A stretch of DNA of 64,000 nt from an uncultured Pseudoflavonifractor sp. (GCF_944387275.1 NZ_CALXEG010000006.1:1-64000); one strand, 5' to 3'; counted from the stretch's first letter, positions 25,564 through 35,038 are shown. The notes: generated from the letters alone by a model not told the origin. Numbers and translations are program-made.

Positions 25564-27174
25564 ATGGCAGTGAAGTACATCTTTGTCACCGGCGGCGTGG
25601 TCTCCGGGCTGGGTAAGGGCATCGCGGCGGCGTCCCTGGGGCGCCTGCTCAAGCAGCGGGGGCTGCGGGTGGCCCTCCAGAAGTTCGATCCCTATCTGAA
25701 CGTGGACCCGGGCACCATGAACCCTTACCAGCACGGCGAGGTATTTGTCACCGACGACGGCGCCGAGACCGACCTGGACCTGGGCCACTACGAGCGCTTT
25801 ACTGACGAAAACCTCACCGTCAACTCCTCGGTCACCTCGGGCAAGGTGTACTGGACCGTGCTGAGCCGGGAGCGGAGCGGCGACTATCTGGGCGGCACCA
25901 TCCAGGTCATCCCCCACATCACCGACGAGATCAAGAACCGGATCTACCGGGTGGGCCGGTCGGGCATGGCGGACGTGGTCATCACCGAGATCGGCGGCAC
26001 CGTGGGCGACATCGAGTCCCAGCCCTTCCTGGAGGCCATCCGTCAGGTGGGCCAGGAGGTGGGCCGGCAGGACGTGATGTACCTCCACGTGTCCCTGATC
26101 GTGTCCATCCCGGGCACCGGCGAGCTCAAGAGCAAGCCCACCCAGCACTCGGTGAAGGAGCTGCTGGGCCTGGGCATCCAGCCCGACGTGATCCTGGCCC
26201 GGAGCGACAGCCCTGTGCCCCGCGACCTGCAGGAGAAGATCGCCCTGTTCTGCAACATTGCCCCGGAGAACGTGATCCCCAACCTGACCGCCCCCATCCT
26301 CTACGAGGTGCCCCTCATGCTGGAGGCGGAGGGACTGGCCCGGGCGGTGTGCCGCCGGCTGAGCCTGACCGATATCTCCCCCGACCTGACCGAGTGGCAG
26401 GCCATGGTGGAGCGGGCCAAGCACCCCACGGGCACTGTGCGCATCGCCCTGGTGGGCAAGTATGTGGCCCTCCACGACGCCTATCTGTCGGTGGCTGAGG
26501 CCCTGACCCACGGCGGCATTGAGAACGACGTGAAGGTGGACATCAAGTGGGTGGACGCAGAGCACGTCACCGACGAGAACGCGGCCGATCAGCTGAAGGA
26601 CTGCGACGGCATTCTGGTGCCCGGCGGCTTCGGCAGCCGGGGTGTGGAGGGCAAGATCTCCGCCATCCGGTATGCCCGGGAGCACAATGTGCCCTTCTTT
26701 GGCATCTGCCTGGGCATGCAGATGGCGGTGGTGGAGTTTGCCCGCCACGTGGCCGGCCTCACCGGCGCCCATTCCGCCGAGCTGGACCCGGTCACTCCCT
26801 ACCCTGTCATCGCCCTGATGGACGAGCAGCGGAACGTGACCGAGAAGGGCGGCACCATGCGCCTGGGGGCCTACCCCTGCCGCCTGAAGGAGGAGAACAC
26901 CAAGATCCGCCAGGCCTATGGCCAGGAGATGATCTCCGAGCGGCACCGCCACCGCTATGAGTTCAACAACGAGTACCGGGAGACCCTGACGGCCAAGGGA
27001 CTGGTGCTCTCCGGCCTGTCCCCGGACGGCAGCCTGGTGGAGACCGTGGAGCTGCCCGGTCACCCCTGGTTCGTGGGCGTGCAGTACCACCCGGAGTTCA
27101 AGAGCCGTCCCAACAAGGCCCACCCCCTGTTCCGGGCGTTTGTGGCCGCGGCGAAGGAAAAGCAGAAGTGCTGA
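25564..27174 (+). CDS. pyrG: CTP synthase
   Basis: Amination of UTP to CTP with glutamine and ATP. 536 residues: an N-terminal synthetase domain starting [17 protein letters not shown] (P-loop) and a C-terminal class-I glutamine amidotransferase domain from about residue 290, with the nucleophile in [17 protein letters not shown] (Cys) and the catalytic HPE in [12 protein letters not shown]. Start ATG follows GGGAGG. The last codons (ending KEKQKC) lie in the first copy of a 162-bp tandem repeat; the third partial copy encodes an alternative end (AAAKAGK, stop at 27490) that looks more like the ancestral C-terminus. Confidence 0.98.
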   Translation: MAVKYIFVTGGVVSGLGKGIAAASLGRLLKQRGLRVALQKFDPYLNVDPGTMNPYQHGEVFVTDDGAETDLDLGHYERFTDENLTVNSSVTSGKVYWTVLSRERSGDYLGGTIQVIPHITDEIKNRIYRVGRSGMADVVITEIGGTVGDIESQPFLEAIRQVGQEVGRQDVMYLHVSLIVSIPGTGELKSKPTQHSVKELLGLGIQPDVILARSDSPVPRDLQEKIALFCNIAPENVIPNLTAPILYEVPLMLEAEGLARAVCRRLSLTDISPDLTEWQAMVERAKHPTGTVRIALVGKYVALHDAYLSVAEALTHGGIENDVKVDIKWVDAEHVTDENAADQLKDCDGILVPGGFGSRGVEGKISAIRYAREHNVPFFGICLGMQMAVVEFARHVAGLTGAHSAELDPVTPYPVIALMDEQRNVTEKGGTMRLGAYPCRLKEENTKIRQAYGQEMISERHRHRYEFNNEYRETLTAKGLVLSGLSPDGSLVETVELPGHPWFVGVQYHPEFKSRPNKAHPLFRAFVAAAKEKQKC

Positions 27175-27485
27175 GATGCGGACGCGGGACGGCTCGTGTC
27201 ATCCCCGAGCGGTTCCGGCGGAGCCGGGAGCGAGTGGGGACATAAGATGAGGCGGCATGCCGCCTCCCGTCCCAACAAGGCCTACCCCCTGTTCCGGGCA
27301 TTTGTGGCCGCGGCGAAGGAAAAGCAGAAGTGCTGAGATGCGGACGCGGGACGGCTCGTGTCATCCCCGAGCGGTTCCGGCGGAGCCGGGAGCGAGTGGG
27401 GACATAAGATGAGGCGGCATGCCGCCTCCCGTCCCAACAAGGCCCACCCCCTGTTCCGGGCGTTTGTGGCTGCGGCCAAGGCAGG
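27106..27485 (+). repeat. 162-bp tandem repeat duplicating the 3' end of pyrG
   Basis: Copy 1 is 27106-27267, copy 2 27268-27429, and a partial copy 3 starts at 27430 and diverges after about 45 bp. Each unit holds the last 22 codons of pyrG and about 95 bp downstream, including an interrupted palindrome centred on CCGGC-GGA-GCCGG and the perfect palindrome AGGCGGCATGCCGCCT. The unit is 54 codons, so all copies stay in the pyrG frame apart from the stop codons. Copies 1 and 2 differ by at least two substitutions, which argues against a simple assembly artefact. Confidence 0.93.
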
Positions 27486-27544
27486 GAAGTAATCATAATA
27501 TAAATTATGTAAATTGACTGCGGCGAAGAGAAAGGAGAACGCCT

Positions 27545-28228
27545 GTGTTCCAGGGCTTCAGCGACGAGACGATAGATTTTATGTGGGGCATCCGCTTCAA
27601 CAACGAAAAGGCCTGGTTTGAGGCCCACAAGGAGGAATACCTCACCTATTTCTACAACCCCATGCGGGAACTGGGGCGGCAGGTGTTTGACGGCATGACG
27701 CAGCGGCACGGGGACCTGGGGCTGGTGCTCAAGGTGTCCCGCATCTACCGGGACGCCCGGCGGCTCCACGGACGGGGGCCCTACAAGGACCACCTGTGGC
27801 TGTCCATAGAGCGTCCAGGATGCGAGCAGTGGACCGGCCGTCCCACCTTCTGGTTTGAACTGGGGCCGGAGGCGTGGAGCTACGGACTGGGCTACTGGTG
27901 CGCCAGCGCCCTGACCATGGCCAAGTTCCGCGCCCGGCTGGACCGGGACCCCAAGCCCTTTGAGAAGCTGGCCCGGGCCTTCGATAAGCAGGACCTGTTC
28001 GTGCTGGAGGGGGAGGAGTACAAGCGGCCCAAGGGGCAGACCACCCCGCTGCTGGCGCCCTGGTACAACCGGAAGGGGCTGGTGCTCTCCCGGGAGTGCT
28101 CCAACGGCGGCGTGCTCTTCACGCCGGAGCTGCCCGACGTACTGCTGGAGGGCTTTGAGTGGCTGCTGCCCTACTACCGGTATTTCCTCACCCTGGAAGG
28201 AGACCAGGACCCCAGGGACGGACAGTAA
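27545..28228 (+). CDS. DUF2461 family protein
   Basis: A 227-residue protein of the DUF2461 (TIGR02453) family, recognised by GFSDETIDFMWGIRFNNEK at the N-terminus, then SRIYRDARRLHGRGPYKDHL and FWFELGPEAWSYGLGYW. The family's function is unknown. No membrane segment or signal is visible. The start is GTG 27545 with AAAGGAG 7 nt upstream. It follows pyrG's repeat region with no clear terminator between. Confidence 0.85.
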   Translation: MFQGFSDETIDFMWGIRFNNEKAWFEAHKEEYLTYFYNPMRELGRQVFDGMTQRHGDLGLVLKVSRIYRDARRLHGRGPYKDHLWLSIERPGCEQWTGRPTFWFELGPEAWSYGLGYWCASALTMAKFRARLDRDPKPFEKLARAFDKQDLFVLEGEEYKRPKGQTTPLLAPWYNRKGLVLSRECSNGGVLFTPELPDVLLEGFEWLLPYYRYFLTLEGDQDPRDGQ

Positions 28229-28305
28229 AAAGAAAAAATTGCATCACAAAAAAAGCCCGCTGCCGCACATACTGTCTCTGAACGGACAGAAAGGCGGCGG
28301 ACGGG

Positions 28306-29061
28306 ATGGAATACAGGCGGAAAAGGCAGAGATTCGCTCTGATGAGCGGCGCGGCGGTCCTGGCGCTGGCCCTTTTGGCGGGGGCGGCGCTGAGGGCCGC
28401 TTTGCCTGCCGCCGTCACGGCGGAGGCGGAGGTGCCCCTGCTGCCTGAGGATGGGGAGCAGAAGCTTATCGCCCTCACCTTTGACGACGGACCCCGGCGC
28501 TCCACCACCACCGCCCTGCTGGACGGCCTGGCGGAACGGGGGGTCCACGCCACCTTTTTCCTCATCGGCGCCCAGGTGGAGGGAAATGAGGACGTGGTCC
28601 GGCGCATGGAGGCGGAGGGGCACCAGGTGGGCATCCACACCTACGACCACGTGGCGCTCACCGGGCTGAACCGGGCGGACTTTGACGCCCAGGTGGGCCG
28701 CACCAGAGCGCTGCTCTCCACTGTGCTGGGCCACGGGGACTTCCTTCTCCGGCCGCCCTACGGCATGACGGACGCCTCGGTGAAGGCCTGGGCGGAGTGC
28801 CCCATCATCATCTGGTCCATCGATCCGGAGGACTGGCGGGATCAGAACACCCCCCGTGAGGTGGAGGAGGTGGTGTCCCAGGCCAGGGACGGGGCAATCA
28901 TTCTCATGCATGACATCTTCCCTGCCTCGGTGGACGCGGCGCTCCAGATCGTGGACCGGCTCCACGCCCAGGGCTATCTGTTTGTCACCGTGGAGGAGCT
29001 GTTTGCCGCCCGGCACATTTCGCTGGAGCCGGGAAAGAGCTACTCCAACGCCTATCCATAG
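28306..29061 (+). CDS. Polysaccharide deacetylase (NodB domain), membrane-anchored
   Basis: A 251-residue metal-dependent carbohydrate N-deacetylase of CE4 type. An N-terminal membrane helix (residues about 12-32) is followed by the NodB domain: TFDDGP with Asp60/Asp61, HATFFLIG, the zinc ligands in GIHTYDH (His111, His115), RPPYG, and LMHDIF. All catalytic motifs are intact. It likely acts outside the membrane on peptidoglycan GlcNAc or MurNAc, possibly in spore cortex work; the exact substrate is not seen. Confidence 0.93.
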   Translation: MEYRRKRQRFALMSGAAVLALALLAGAALRAALPAAVTAEAEVPLLPEDGEQKLIALTFDDGPRRSTTTALLDGLAERGVHATFFLIGAQVEGNEDVVRRMEAEGHQVGIHTYDHVALTGLNRADFDAQVGRTRALLSTVLGHGDFLLRPPYGMTDASVKAWAECPIIIWSIDPEDWRDQNTPREVEEVVSQARDGAIILMHDIFPASVDAALQIVDRLHAQGYLFVTVEELFAARHISLEPGKSYSNAYP

Positions 29062-29077
29062 GCAAGGGAACCGTTTT

Positions 29078-29124
29078 CAGGCCTGATACCGCCCGGTTTT
29101 CCGGCGGCGTCAGGCCTGTTTTTG
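29078..29124 (+). terminator. Terminator of the deacetylase gene
   Basis: CAGGCCTGA (29078-29086) pairs with TCAGGCCTG (29110-29118), with an inner GC-rich hairpin, followed by TTTTT. Confidence 0.85.
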
Positions 29125-29173
29125 CCTCAGAAACACCCGGCAGCCGGACGCGGCGGGGCGGCCTGCAAATCCC

Positions 29174-29202
29174 TTGCTTTTTCCCGCCTCCGGAGGTACA
29201 AT
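29174..29202 (+). promoter_or_regulatory. Promoter of the YheO-like regulator
   Basis: TTGCTT (29174-29179), 17-bp spacer, TACAAT (29197-29202); start near 29209, about 60 nt before the ATG. Confidence 0.65.
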
Positions 29203-29270
29203 ATTGATACTTTAGCTATGCAATACGGCAGGCTGGCCGGCGTCCCGGATCTCCGGAGGGAGGAACTGCA

Positions 29271-29912
29271 ATGACACGGGAAGAAGCTTTTGAATTTCTG
29301 GATCGGACCGCCCGGGGCATTGCGGAGATGTTCGGCAGCTCCTGCGAGACCCTGGTCCACGATATGGGGGACCCCACCCACCCCATCCTGTCCATCTATA
29401 ACGGACATATCTCCGGGCGGACCGTTGGCTCCACCATGGACATCCTGGGCACCGACCTGGCCCTGGATGAGACCGCCCTGGTGACCGACTTCGTCAATCT
29501 GTACGCCACCACCCCCAGCGGCCAGCAGATCAAGAGCAGTACCTTCCACCTGATCGGGGACGGGTACAATCTGGCCCTGGGCATCAATTTTGACTACACC
29601 TCTCTGGTGTACGCAAACCGGATCCTGGTGGACCTGATGAGCGCCGAGGCAGACCTCCAGAGCGCCATGTGGCGGGGCGGAGACAGCCAGCTCTCCGCCA
29701 TCTTTGACGAGTGCCTCAGCGTTGTGGGCAAGCCGGTGTCCGCCCTGACCAAAAAGGACCGGATGAAGATCATTGCCCTGCTGGATCAGAAAAACGCCTT
29801 TTCCTTCCGCAAGTCGGTGCCCTTTGTGGCCCGGCGGCTCCAGGTGTCCCGGTACACGGTGTACAAATACCTGGGAGAGCTGACCGGCGGCGGGGAGGAA
29901 GAGGAGAAATAG
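29271..29912 (+). CDS. YheO-like PAS / helix-turn-helix regulator
   Basis: A 213-residue regulator with an N-terminal YheO-like PAS domain (residues about 10-120; SSCETLVHDM and ISGRTVGSTMDILG) and a C-terminal HTH_22-type DNA-binding domain (KKDRMKIIALLDQKNAFSF, then VARRLQVSRYTVYKYLGEL). Effector unknown. ATG 29271 has GGAGGGAGG upstream. It precedes the Sapep dipeptidase gene by 40 nt on the same strand, so it probably controls peptide or amino-acid catabolism there. Confidence 0.88.
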   Translation: MTREEAFEFLDRTARGIAEMFGSSCETLVHDMGDPTHPILSIYNGHISGRTVGSTMDILGTDLALDETALVTDFVNLYATTPSGQQIKSSTFHLIGDGYNLALGINFDYTSLVYANRILVDLMSAEADLQSAMWRGGDSQLSAIFDECLSVVGKPVSALTKKDRMKIIALLDQKNAFSFRKSVPFVARRLQVSRYTVYKYLGELTGGGEEEEK

Positions 29913-29952
29913 AGCTCATACCCGGCCAGGCCGGAGAGAAGGAGGAAATTTC

Positions 29953-31371
29953 ATGATGAAATACGAGGAGCAGATCCGTGCCTATTTTGACGACCCCGCC
30001 AAGCAGCGGGAACTGGTGGCGGCGGTGTGCCGTCTGGTGTCCGTCCGCAGCGTGAAGGGGGAGGCCCAGCCGGGCATGCCCTTCGGCGAGGGCCCTGCCC
30101 GGGCGCTGGACGAGGCCCTGAAGCTGTGCGATGAGCTGGGCTTTGCCACCAGGAACCACGACGGCTACGTGGGCACCGCCGAGCTCAACGACAAGGACAC
30201 CATCCTCCACATCCTGGCCCACATGGACGTGGTGGGCGAGGGCAAGGGCTGGGATACCGACCCCTACGGCCCGGTGGAGAAGGACGGCGTGCTCTACGGC
30301 CGGGGCGTGGCCGACGACAAGGGCCCCGCTGTGGCGGCCCTGTTCGCCATGAAGTGCGTGAAGGACCTGGGCCTGCCTCTGAACCACTCCGCCCGCATGA
30401 TCCTGGGCACCGACGAGGAGTCCGGCTCCGAGGACATCGCCCACTACTACGCCACCGAGCCCTACGCCAAGTACACCTTCTCCCCCGACGCGGATTTCCC
30501 CGTCATCAACATCGAGAAGGGCCACTACCACCCCGACTTCGGCAGCACCTGGGCCAAGTCCGAGGTCCTGCCCCGGGTGACCGGGCTGAAGGGCGGCTTC
30601 CGCACCAACGTGGTGCCGCCGGAGTCCCAGGCCCTGGTGGTGGGCGTGTCCGCCGCCGACCTGGAGGCCGCCGCCCAGCAGACCGCCGCGGAGACCGGCG
30701 CCACCTTCACCCTGGAGGCGGCGGAAGAGGGGACCCTCATCCTCTGCGCGGGCAAGAACGCCCACGCCGCCAGCCCTGACGGCGGCAACAACGCCATCAC
30801 CGCCCTGCTGACCCTGCTGGACCGTCTGCCTCTGGCCGACTGCAGCAGCACCGCCGCCATCAAGTCCATGCACACCCTCTTCCCCCACGGGGATACCCGC
30901 GGCAAGGCCCTGGGCATCGCCCAGGCCGACGAGCTGTCCGGCCCCCTGACCCTGAACCTGGCCCTCATGACCCTGGATGAGACCGGCTTCAGCGCCAAGT
31001 TCGACGTGCGCTTCCCCATCTGCGCCAACGAGGACAACTGCAAGAAGGCCTGCGAGGCCTCCTTCGCCGCCCGCGGCATCACCGTCACCGGCGACGGGGA
31101 CATGACCAGCGTCCACCACACCGACGCCAACTCCCCCTTTGTCCGCACCCTGCTGGCCTGCTATGAGAACTACACCGGCGTGAAGGACGCCAAGCCCCTG
31201 GCCATCGGCGGCGGCACCTATGTCCACGACATCCCCGGCGGCGTGGCCTTCGGCTGCGAGCTGCCCGGCGCCGATCCCCGCATGCACGGTCCCAACGAGC
31301 GCATCCCTGTGGCCGACCTGGTGCTCTCCTGCAAGATCTTTGCCCAGGCCATCGCCGAGCTGTGCGGCTGA
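29953..31371 (+). CDS. pepV: Sapep family Mn-dependent dipeptidase (PepV-like)
   Basis: An M20-family metallopeptidase of 472 residues that releases amino acids from dipeptides, cytosolic. Metal ligands are visible in ILAHMDVVGEGKGW (His and Asp), YGRGVADDKGPAVA, LGTDEESGSEDI (catalytic Glu pair) and the late IGGGTYVHDIPGG and RMHGPNERI. Length and motifs are typical for the Sapep/PepV group. Start is the first of two ATG codons, with GGAGG 7 nt upstream. It is the second gene in a pair with the YheO-like regulator. Confidence 0.95.
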   Translation: MMKYEEQIRAYFDDPAKQRELVAAVCRLVSVRSVKGEAQPGMPFGEGPARALDEALKLCDELGFATRNHDGYVGTAELNDKDTILHILAHMDVVGEGKGWDTDPYGPVEKDGVLYGRGVADDKGPAVAALFAMKCVKDLGLPLNHSARMILGTDEESGSEDIAHYYATEPYAKYTFSPDADFPVINIEKGHYHPDFGSTWAKSEVLPRVTGLKGGFRTNVVPPESQALVVGVSAADLEAAAQQTAAETGATFTLEAAEEGTLILCAGKNAHAASPDGGNNAITALLTLLDRLPLADCSSTAAIKSMHTLFPHGDTRGKALGIAQADELSGPLTLNLALMTLDETGFSAKFDVRFPICANEDNCKKACEASFAARGITVTGDGDMTSVHHTDANSPFVRTLLACYENYTGVKDAKPLAIGGGTYVHDIPGGVAFGCELPGADPRMHGPNERIPVADLVLSCKIFAQAIAELCG

Positions 31372-31507
31372 CCGCTGCCCAGGACGACCTGCCGGGCCGA
31401 TTCCCTTTCCCCGCGCATAGACAGAGCGGAGTCGTTCCGGCCTGCCTGAAGCGCCGGAACCTCCCTCTGGATGTCTGTGTCACATACAGAGAATGGAGGA
31501 ACTGAGA

Positions 31508-32218
31508 ATGAAGAAACTGCGCAAGCTCACACTGCTCACCCTGGCCCTGTCCCTTGTCCTGTGCCTGACCGCCTGCGGCCTTTTGGGCGGAGGCGTCACC
31601 AAGCAGGACGCGGTGGACTACGTCAAGGCCCAGATGGACGTGATCTACAAGGGCGAGTACCAGGAGTACCTGAAGCTGGTGACCGACTCCAGTGAGGAGG
31701 AGTGCCAGCAGGCATATGATGACAAGATGCTCAACGAGGCCCAGTATCTGATGAGCAGCCTGGGCATCGAGTATCCCACCGACGAGCTGACTGCCCGCTT
31801 TGCCGAGGCCTACCGCCAGATCTTCGCCAAGGCGGACTACACCGTCCAGGAGGCCAGCAGGATGGACGACGGCAGCTACTCCGTCAAGGTGACGGTGCGG
31901 CCCATCGACATCATCGACCAGCTCAACGACGCCTACCCCGCCTTCTCCGAGACCTTTGAGGCCAAGTACGCCGACGTGGACATTGACTCCATGACGGACG
32001 AAGCGTATTCGGACTGGTATGTCAATACCTACGACGCCGACTACGGCCAGGGCCTGGCCGACCTGCTGGAGTCCCTGATCCCCTCTCTGGGCTACATGGA
32101 CGAGACCTCCATCCTGGTGCAGGTCCAGCCTGACGAGGAAGGCTACTACTACCTGAGCGAGGACGACTTTACCAATCTGGACTGGCTGGTGGTCTACTAC
32201 GACAGCCTGGGTTCCTGA
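31508..32218 (+). CDS. Putative lipoprotein, function unknown
   Basis: A 236-residue exported protein: positively charged start, hydrophobic core LLTLALSLVLCLTAC, lipobox LTAC, then an acidic, helix-rich mature part rich in Tyr and Asp (a VDYVKAQMDVIYKGEYQEYL segment follows the short linker). No catalytic motif was recognised; it resembles the DUF5105-like lipoproteins of clostridia in size and style, but this is not firm. ATG 31508 lies 8 nt after GGAGG. Confidence 0.8.
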   Translation: MKKLRKLTLLTLALSLVLCLTACGLLGGGVTKQDAVDYVKAQMDVIYKGEYQEYLKLVTDSSEEECQQAYDDKMLNEAQYLMSSLGIEYPTDELTARFAEAYRQIFAKADYTVQEASRMDDGSYSVKVTVRPIDIIDQLNDAYPAFSETFEAKYADVDIDSMTDEAYSDWYVNTYDADYGQGLADLLESLIPSLGYMDETSILVQVQPDEEGYYYLSEDDFTNLDWLVVYYDSLGS

Positions 32219-32227
32219 ATTGAAACA

Positions 32228-32269
32228 AAAGCGGCAGTCCGGTTTTAACCGGACTGCCGCTTTTTTCTG
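32228..32269. terminator. Bidirectional terminator
   Basis: AAAGCGGCAGTCCGGT pairs with ACCGGACTGCCGCTTT around TTTA, with T-runs on both strands; it serves the lipoprotein gene and the convergent NSS transporter gene. Confidence 0.92.
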
Positions 32270-32275
32270 TACGTC

Positions 32276-33685
32276 TCAGGAGAAGAGGGCCATGAAAGAG
32301 GCGCCGAACTTGTTCCAGTAGCCCATGACAAAGATGATGAGCACCAGCAGGGGCAGCACATAGCGGAAGTAGGGACGGAACCGGGCGGGGAAGCGGATGC
32401 CGTCGCCTGCGTCCGCCTCGGCCAGGAAATTGTCCCAGCCCCAGCCCTGCCTGGAGACGCAGAAGAGCAGATACACCAGGCTGCCCAGGGGGAGCAGGTT
32501 GTCCGACAGGACAAAGTCCTCCAGATCCATGACCACGCTGCCGTCCCCGAAGGGCTGGAAGCCGGACCACAGGTTGAAGCCCAGCAGGCAGGGCAGGCTG
32601 AGGATGATGATGACCACCAGGTTCACCAGTACCGACTTTTTGTGGCTCCACCCCCACTTGTCCATGGGGAAGGAGATGATGTTCTGGAATACGGCGATGA
32701 CCGTGGACAGGGCGGCGAAGGACATGAACACGAAGAACAGCGCGCCCCACAGCCGGCCCAGAGGCATGGAGTTGAACACGTTGGGCAGGGTGAGGAAGAT
32801 CAGGTTGGGGCCGCTGTCGGGCTGGATGCCGAAGGCGAAGGCGGAGGGGAAGATGACCAGACCCACCACAAAGGCCACAAAGGTGTCCAGGATGCCCACG
32901 TTGATGGCCTCGCCCATGAGGCGGTGCTCCTTGCCGATGTAGCTGCCGAAGATGGCCATGGCGCCGATGCCCAGGGACAGGGTGAAGAAGGACTGCCCCA
33001 TGGCGGCAAAGATGGCCTCGCCCAGGATGAAGTTGCCGTTGGCGTCGTACATCAGGTTGTGAAAGTTGGGCTTGAGGTAGAACTCCAGGCCCTGGACCGC
33101 GTTCTCCAGGGTGACCGACCGGACCACCAGCACGATCAGGATGGCCAGCAGCAGCACCATCATCACCTTGGTGATCTTCTCCACGCCGTCCTGAAGGCCC
33201 AGGGAACACACGCCCATGCCGATGAGTACCACAATGATCATGAAGATGAGCATGAGCCCCGGGTTGGACAGCATGCCGTAGTAGATGTCCTGGACGGCCT
33301 GGGGGTCAGCGCCCACAAAGTCGCCCTTGGCCATCTTGATGCAGTAGAGGATCATCCAGCCGGCCACTGTGGTGTAGAACATCATCAGCATGTAGTTGCC
33401 CGCCATGCCGAACCAGCTGTACCAGTGCCACTTGGTGCCCTTGGGCTCCAGCTTGTGGAAACTGGTGGCGATACTCTGGCGGCTGGCGCGGCCCACAGAG
33501 AACTCCATGGCCATGATGGGCAGGCCCAGAATCACCAGAAATACCAGGTAGATGAGCACAAAGGCGGCGCCGCCGTACTTGCCCACAATGTAGGGAAAGC
33601 GCCACACGTTTCCCAAACCGATGGCACATCCCGCCGAAATGAGCACAAAGCCCAGACGGGAGGCAAAGGTCTCTCTCTCCTTCAC
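32276..33685 (-). CDS. NSS (SLC6-type) sodium-dependent transporter
   Basis: A 469-residue LeuT-fold sodium symporter, probably for amino acids (tryptophan or other hydrophobic ones). The first helices show ISAGCAIGLGNVWRFPYIVG, the classic unwound TM1 with the NVWRFPY signature, then GGAAFVLIYLVFLVILGLPI. About 11-12 membrane helices are predictable. The start is GTG 33685 with TAAGGAGG 7 nt upstream. It has its own promoter and terminator and no partner genes. Confidence 0.95.
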   Translation of the reverse strand: MKERETFASRLGFVLISAGCAIGLGNVWRFPYIVGKYGGAAFVLIYLVFLVILGLPIMAMEFSVGRASRQSIATSFHKLEPKGTKWHWYSWFGMAGNYMLMMFYTTVAGWMILYCIKMAKGDFVGADPQAVQDIYYGMLSNPGLMLIFMIIVVLIGMGVCSLGLQDGVEKITKVMMVLLLAILIVLVVRSVTLENAVQGLEFYLKPNFHNLMYDANGNFILGEAIFAAMGQSFFTLSLGIGAMAIFGSYIGKEHRLMGEAINVGILDTFVAFVVGLVIFPSAFAFGIQPDSGPNLIFLTLPNVFNSMPLGRLWGALFFVFMSFAALSTVIAVFQNIISFPMDKWGWSHKKSVLVNLVVIIILSLPCLLGFNLWSGFQPFGDGSVVMDLEDFVLSDNLLPLGSLVYLLFCVSRQGWGWDNFLAEADAGDGIRFPARFRPYFRYVLPLLVLIIFVMGYWNKFGASFMALFS

Positions 33686-33739
33686 AGGAAATCCTCCTTA
33701 CATCTTTATGAAAGATATTGTGAAAACAGACACCGGATT

Positions 33740-33768
33740 ATCATAGTGCATTTATCGGGGAAAGTCAA
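33740..33768 (-). promoter_or_regulatory. Promoter of the NSS transporter gene
   Basis: On the minus strand TTGACT (33763-33768), 17-bp spacer, TATGAT (33740-33745), about 55 nt before the GTG start. Confidence 0.8.
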
Positions 33769-33911
33769 TCTTCAGACAGGACGATTAGGGGGAAACCAGG
33801 GAATCAGGACGAGATATCTGCAAAATATTTTAAACCGGCGGGACGAAATTTCCGGAGGGCCTAGAGAACAGTTTTGTATGCTTATGCCGCCGGTTTGAAT
33901 ATAGAAATAAG

Positions 33912-33945
33912 AGCAGGCGCGTTGGAATGTTCCAATGCGCCTGCT
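33912..33945 (-). terminator. Probable terminator of the MBOAT-SGNH unit
   Basis: A 16-bp stem AGCAGGCGCGTTGGAA / TTCCAATGCGCCTGCT (one mismatch) with a 2-nt loop, followed on the minus strand by CTTATTTC. A further CCCCCGGC/GCTGGGGG hairpin lies between it and the stop codon. The rest of 33769-33911 shows nothing recognisable. Confidence 0.55.
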
Positions 33946-34000
33946 TTGTACTGGTTAGCTTTAGCGTAACGACGCCCCCCAGCTCAGCCGGGGGTCCTGA

Positions 34001-35020
34001 CTACTGCGCCAGATAGTCCTGCCACCACTGTGCCGATTCCTGCCAGTGGGCGGTGTTGGCGGAGGTCTGCTTCCGGGGGACCAGGCCCACATCATCAGTC
34101 AGGTACTCCCCCAGCCAGGCGGAGAAGACGGCCGCGCCGTCCTGGTTCAGGTGGCCGCCGTCGTAGAGGTGGAGGGTGGGCACCAGCCCGATCTCCTCAA
34201 ACATCTCGCTCCAGTTGCAGAAGATCACGTTCTCGTCCAGAGCCTGGATTTCCCGGCCGATGCGCTCGTAGGTCTCCTGGGTGCAGCGGGTGTAGGTGGG
34301 GTTGAAGGTGATGATGGGAGTGGCCCCATGCTCCTGGCACAGGTCCAGAATTTTGCCCAGCCAGGACAGGTTGGAGGCGTAGTCCTCGTCCGAGATCTCC
34401 CGGTCGGCCACATAGGGTTCGACTCCCACCCCCTCCTTCACCTCGTCGATGGCGGTGTACCCCTTCAGATAGTCCCGCTGGATGGGGAACAGGGCCCGCT
34501 TCACGTCCCCAGGGCGGATCTCCGACCAGCGTCCGTGGTAGAACCACAGGTCAAAGAGCAGCCCGGTGCGCAGGTCCGGCTCGGCGGCGGTGAAGATGGC
34601 CCCCAGCTTGTTGAGGGAGAAGGGCATCAGGTCGATGTTGAGCTGGGTGTAGTTCTGGTACTGTGCGAAGAAGAGAGAGGTGGCCTCCAGCACCACCGCG
34701 GAGGGGGACTGGGTCTTGAAGACCTCCTTCAGGTACCAGTAGGTGATGGACAGGGTCTGCTCCGAGCCGCCCATCACGTACCCCGTCAGGCCGGAGCTGC
34801 CGTAGATGACGGAGGGGTTGAAGTCGCAGTAGGCGTAGGAGCTGCCCAGGTAGATGACGTCCAGGCTGTCCTCCGGCTCGGCCCGGAAGGAGCTCCAGGT
34901 GGAGCCGTAGTCCGTGTGGGCGGGGCGGAGCACGTCGGAGGCGAAGTTGAGCAGCAGAGCGGTGATGAGCAGGAAAACCGCGGCCAGCGGCAGTTCCCTG
35001 CGGAGAAAACGAGATTTCAA
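34001..35020 (-). CDS. SGNH/DltD-like secreted acyl-transfer partner of MBOAT
   Basis: A 339-residue protein with one N-terminal membrane helix (LPLAAVFLLITALLLNFASD) and an extracellular SGNH-like domain: block I is VIYLGSSYAYCDFNPSVIYG (Ser nucleophile in GSS), and the C-terminal Asp-His block is LYDGGHLNQDGA. Such proteins work with an MBOAT acyltransferase to transfer acyl groups to a surface polymer, as DltD/PatB/AlgX do. The start is TTG 35020 with GGAGG 7 nt upstream. It lies 18 nt downstream of the MBOAT gene in the same operon. Confidence 0.83.
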   Translation of the reverse strand: MKSRFLRRELPLAAVFLLITALLLNFASDVLRPAHTDYGSTWSSFRAEPEDSLDVIYLGSSYAYCDFNPSVIYGSSGLTGYVMGGSEQTLSITYWYLKEVFKTQSPSAVVLEATSLFFAQYQNYTQLNIDLMPFSLNKLGAIFTAAEPDLRTGLLFDLWFYHGRWSEIRPGDVKRALFPIQRDYLKGYTAIDEVKEGVGVEPYVADREISDEDYASNLSWLGKILDLCQEHGATPIITFNPTYTRCTQETYERIGREIQALDENVIFCNWSEMFEEIGLVPTLHLYDGGHLNQDGAAVFSAWLGEYLTDDVGLVPRKQTSANTAHWQESAQWWQDYLAQ

Positions 35021-35038
35021 GCCGGGTCCTCCTTCCGG

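Noticed and set aside
25105-27123. A 672-codon minus-strand frame opposite pyrG
   Set aside because: Same antisense shadow effect; pyrG is certain.
27106-27485. CRISPR-like repeat array
   Set aside because: Units are 162 bp, directly adjacent without unique spacers, and contain coding sequence of pyrG.
33950-33975. GTTAGCTTTAGCGTAAC resembling the metal-box palindromes
   Set aside because: The inner arms do not pair and it lies downstream of convergent gene ends, not at a promoter.
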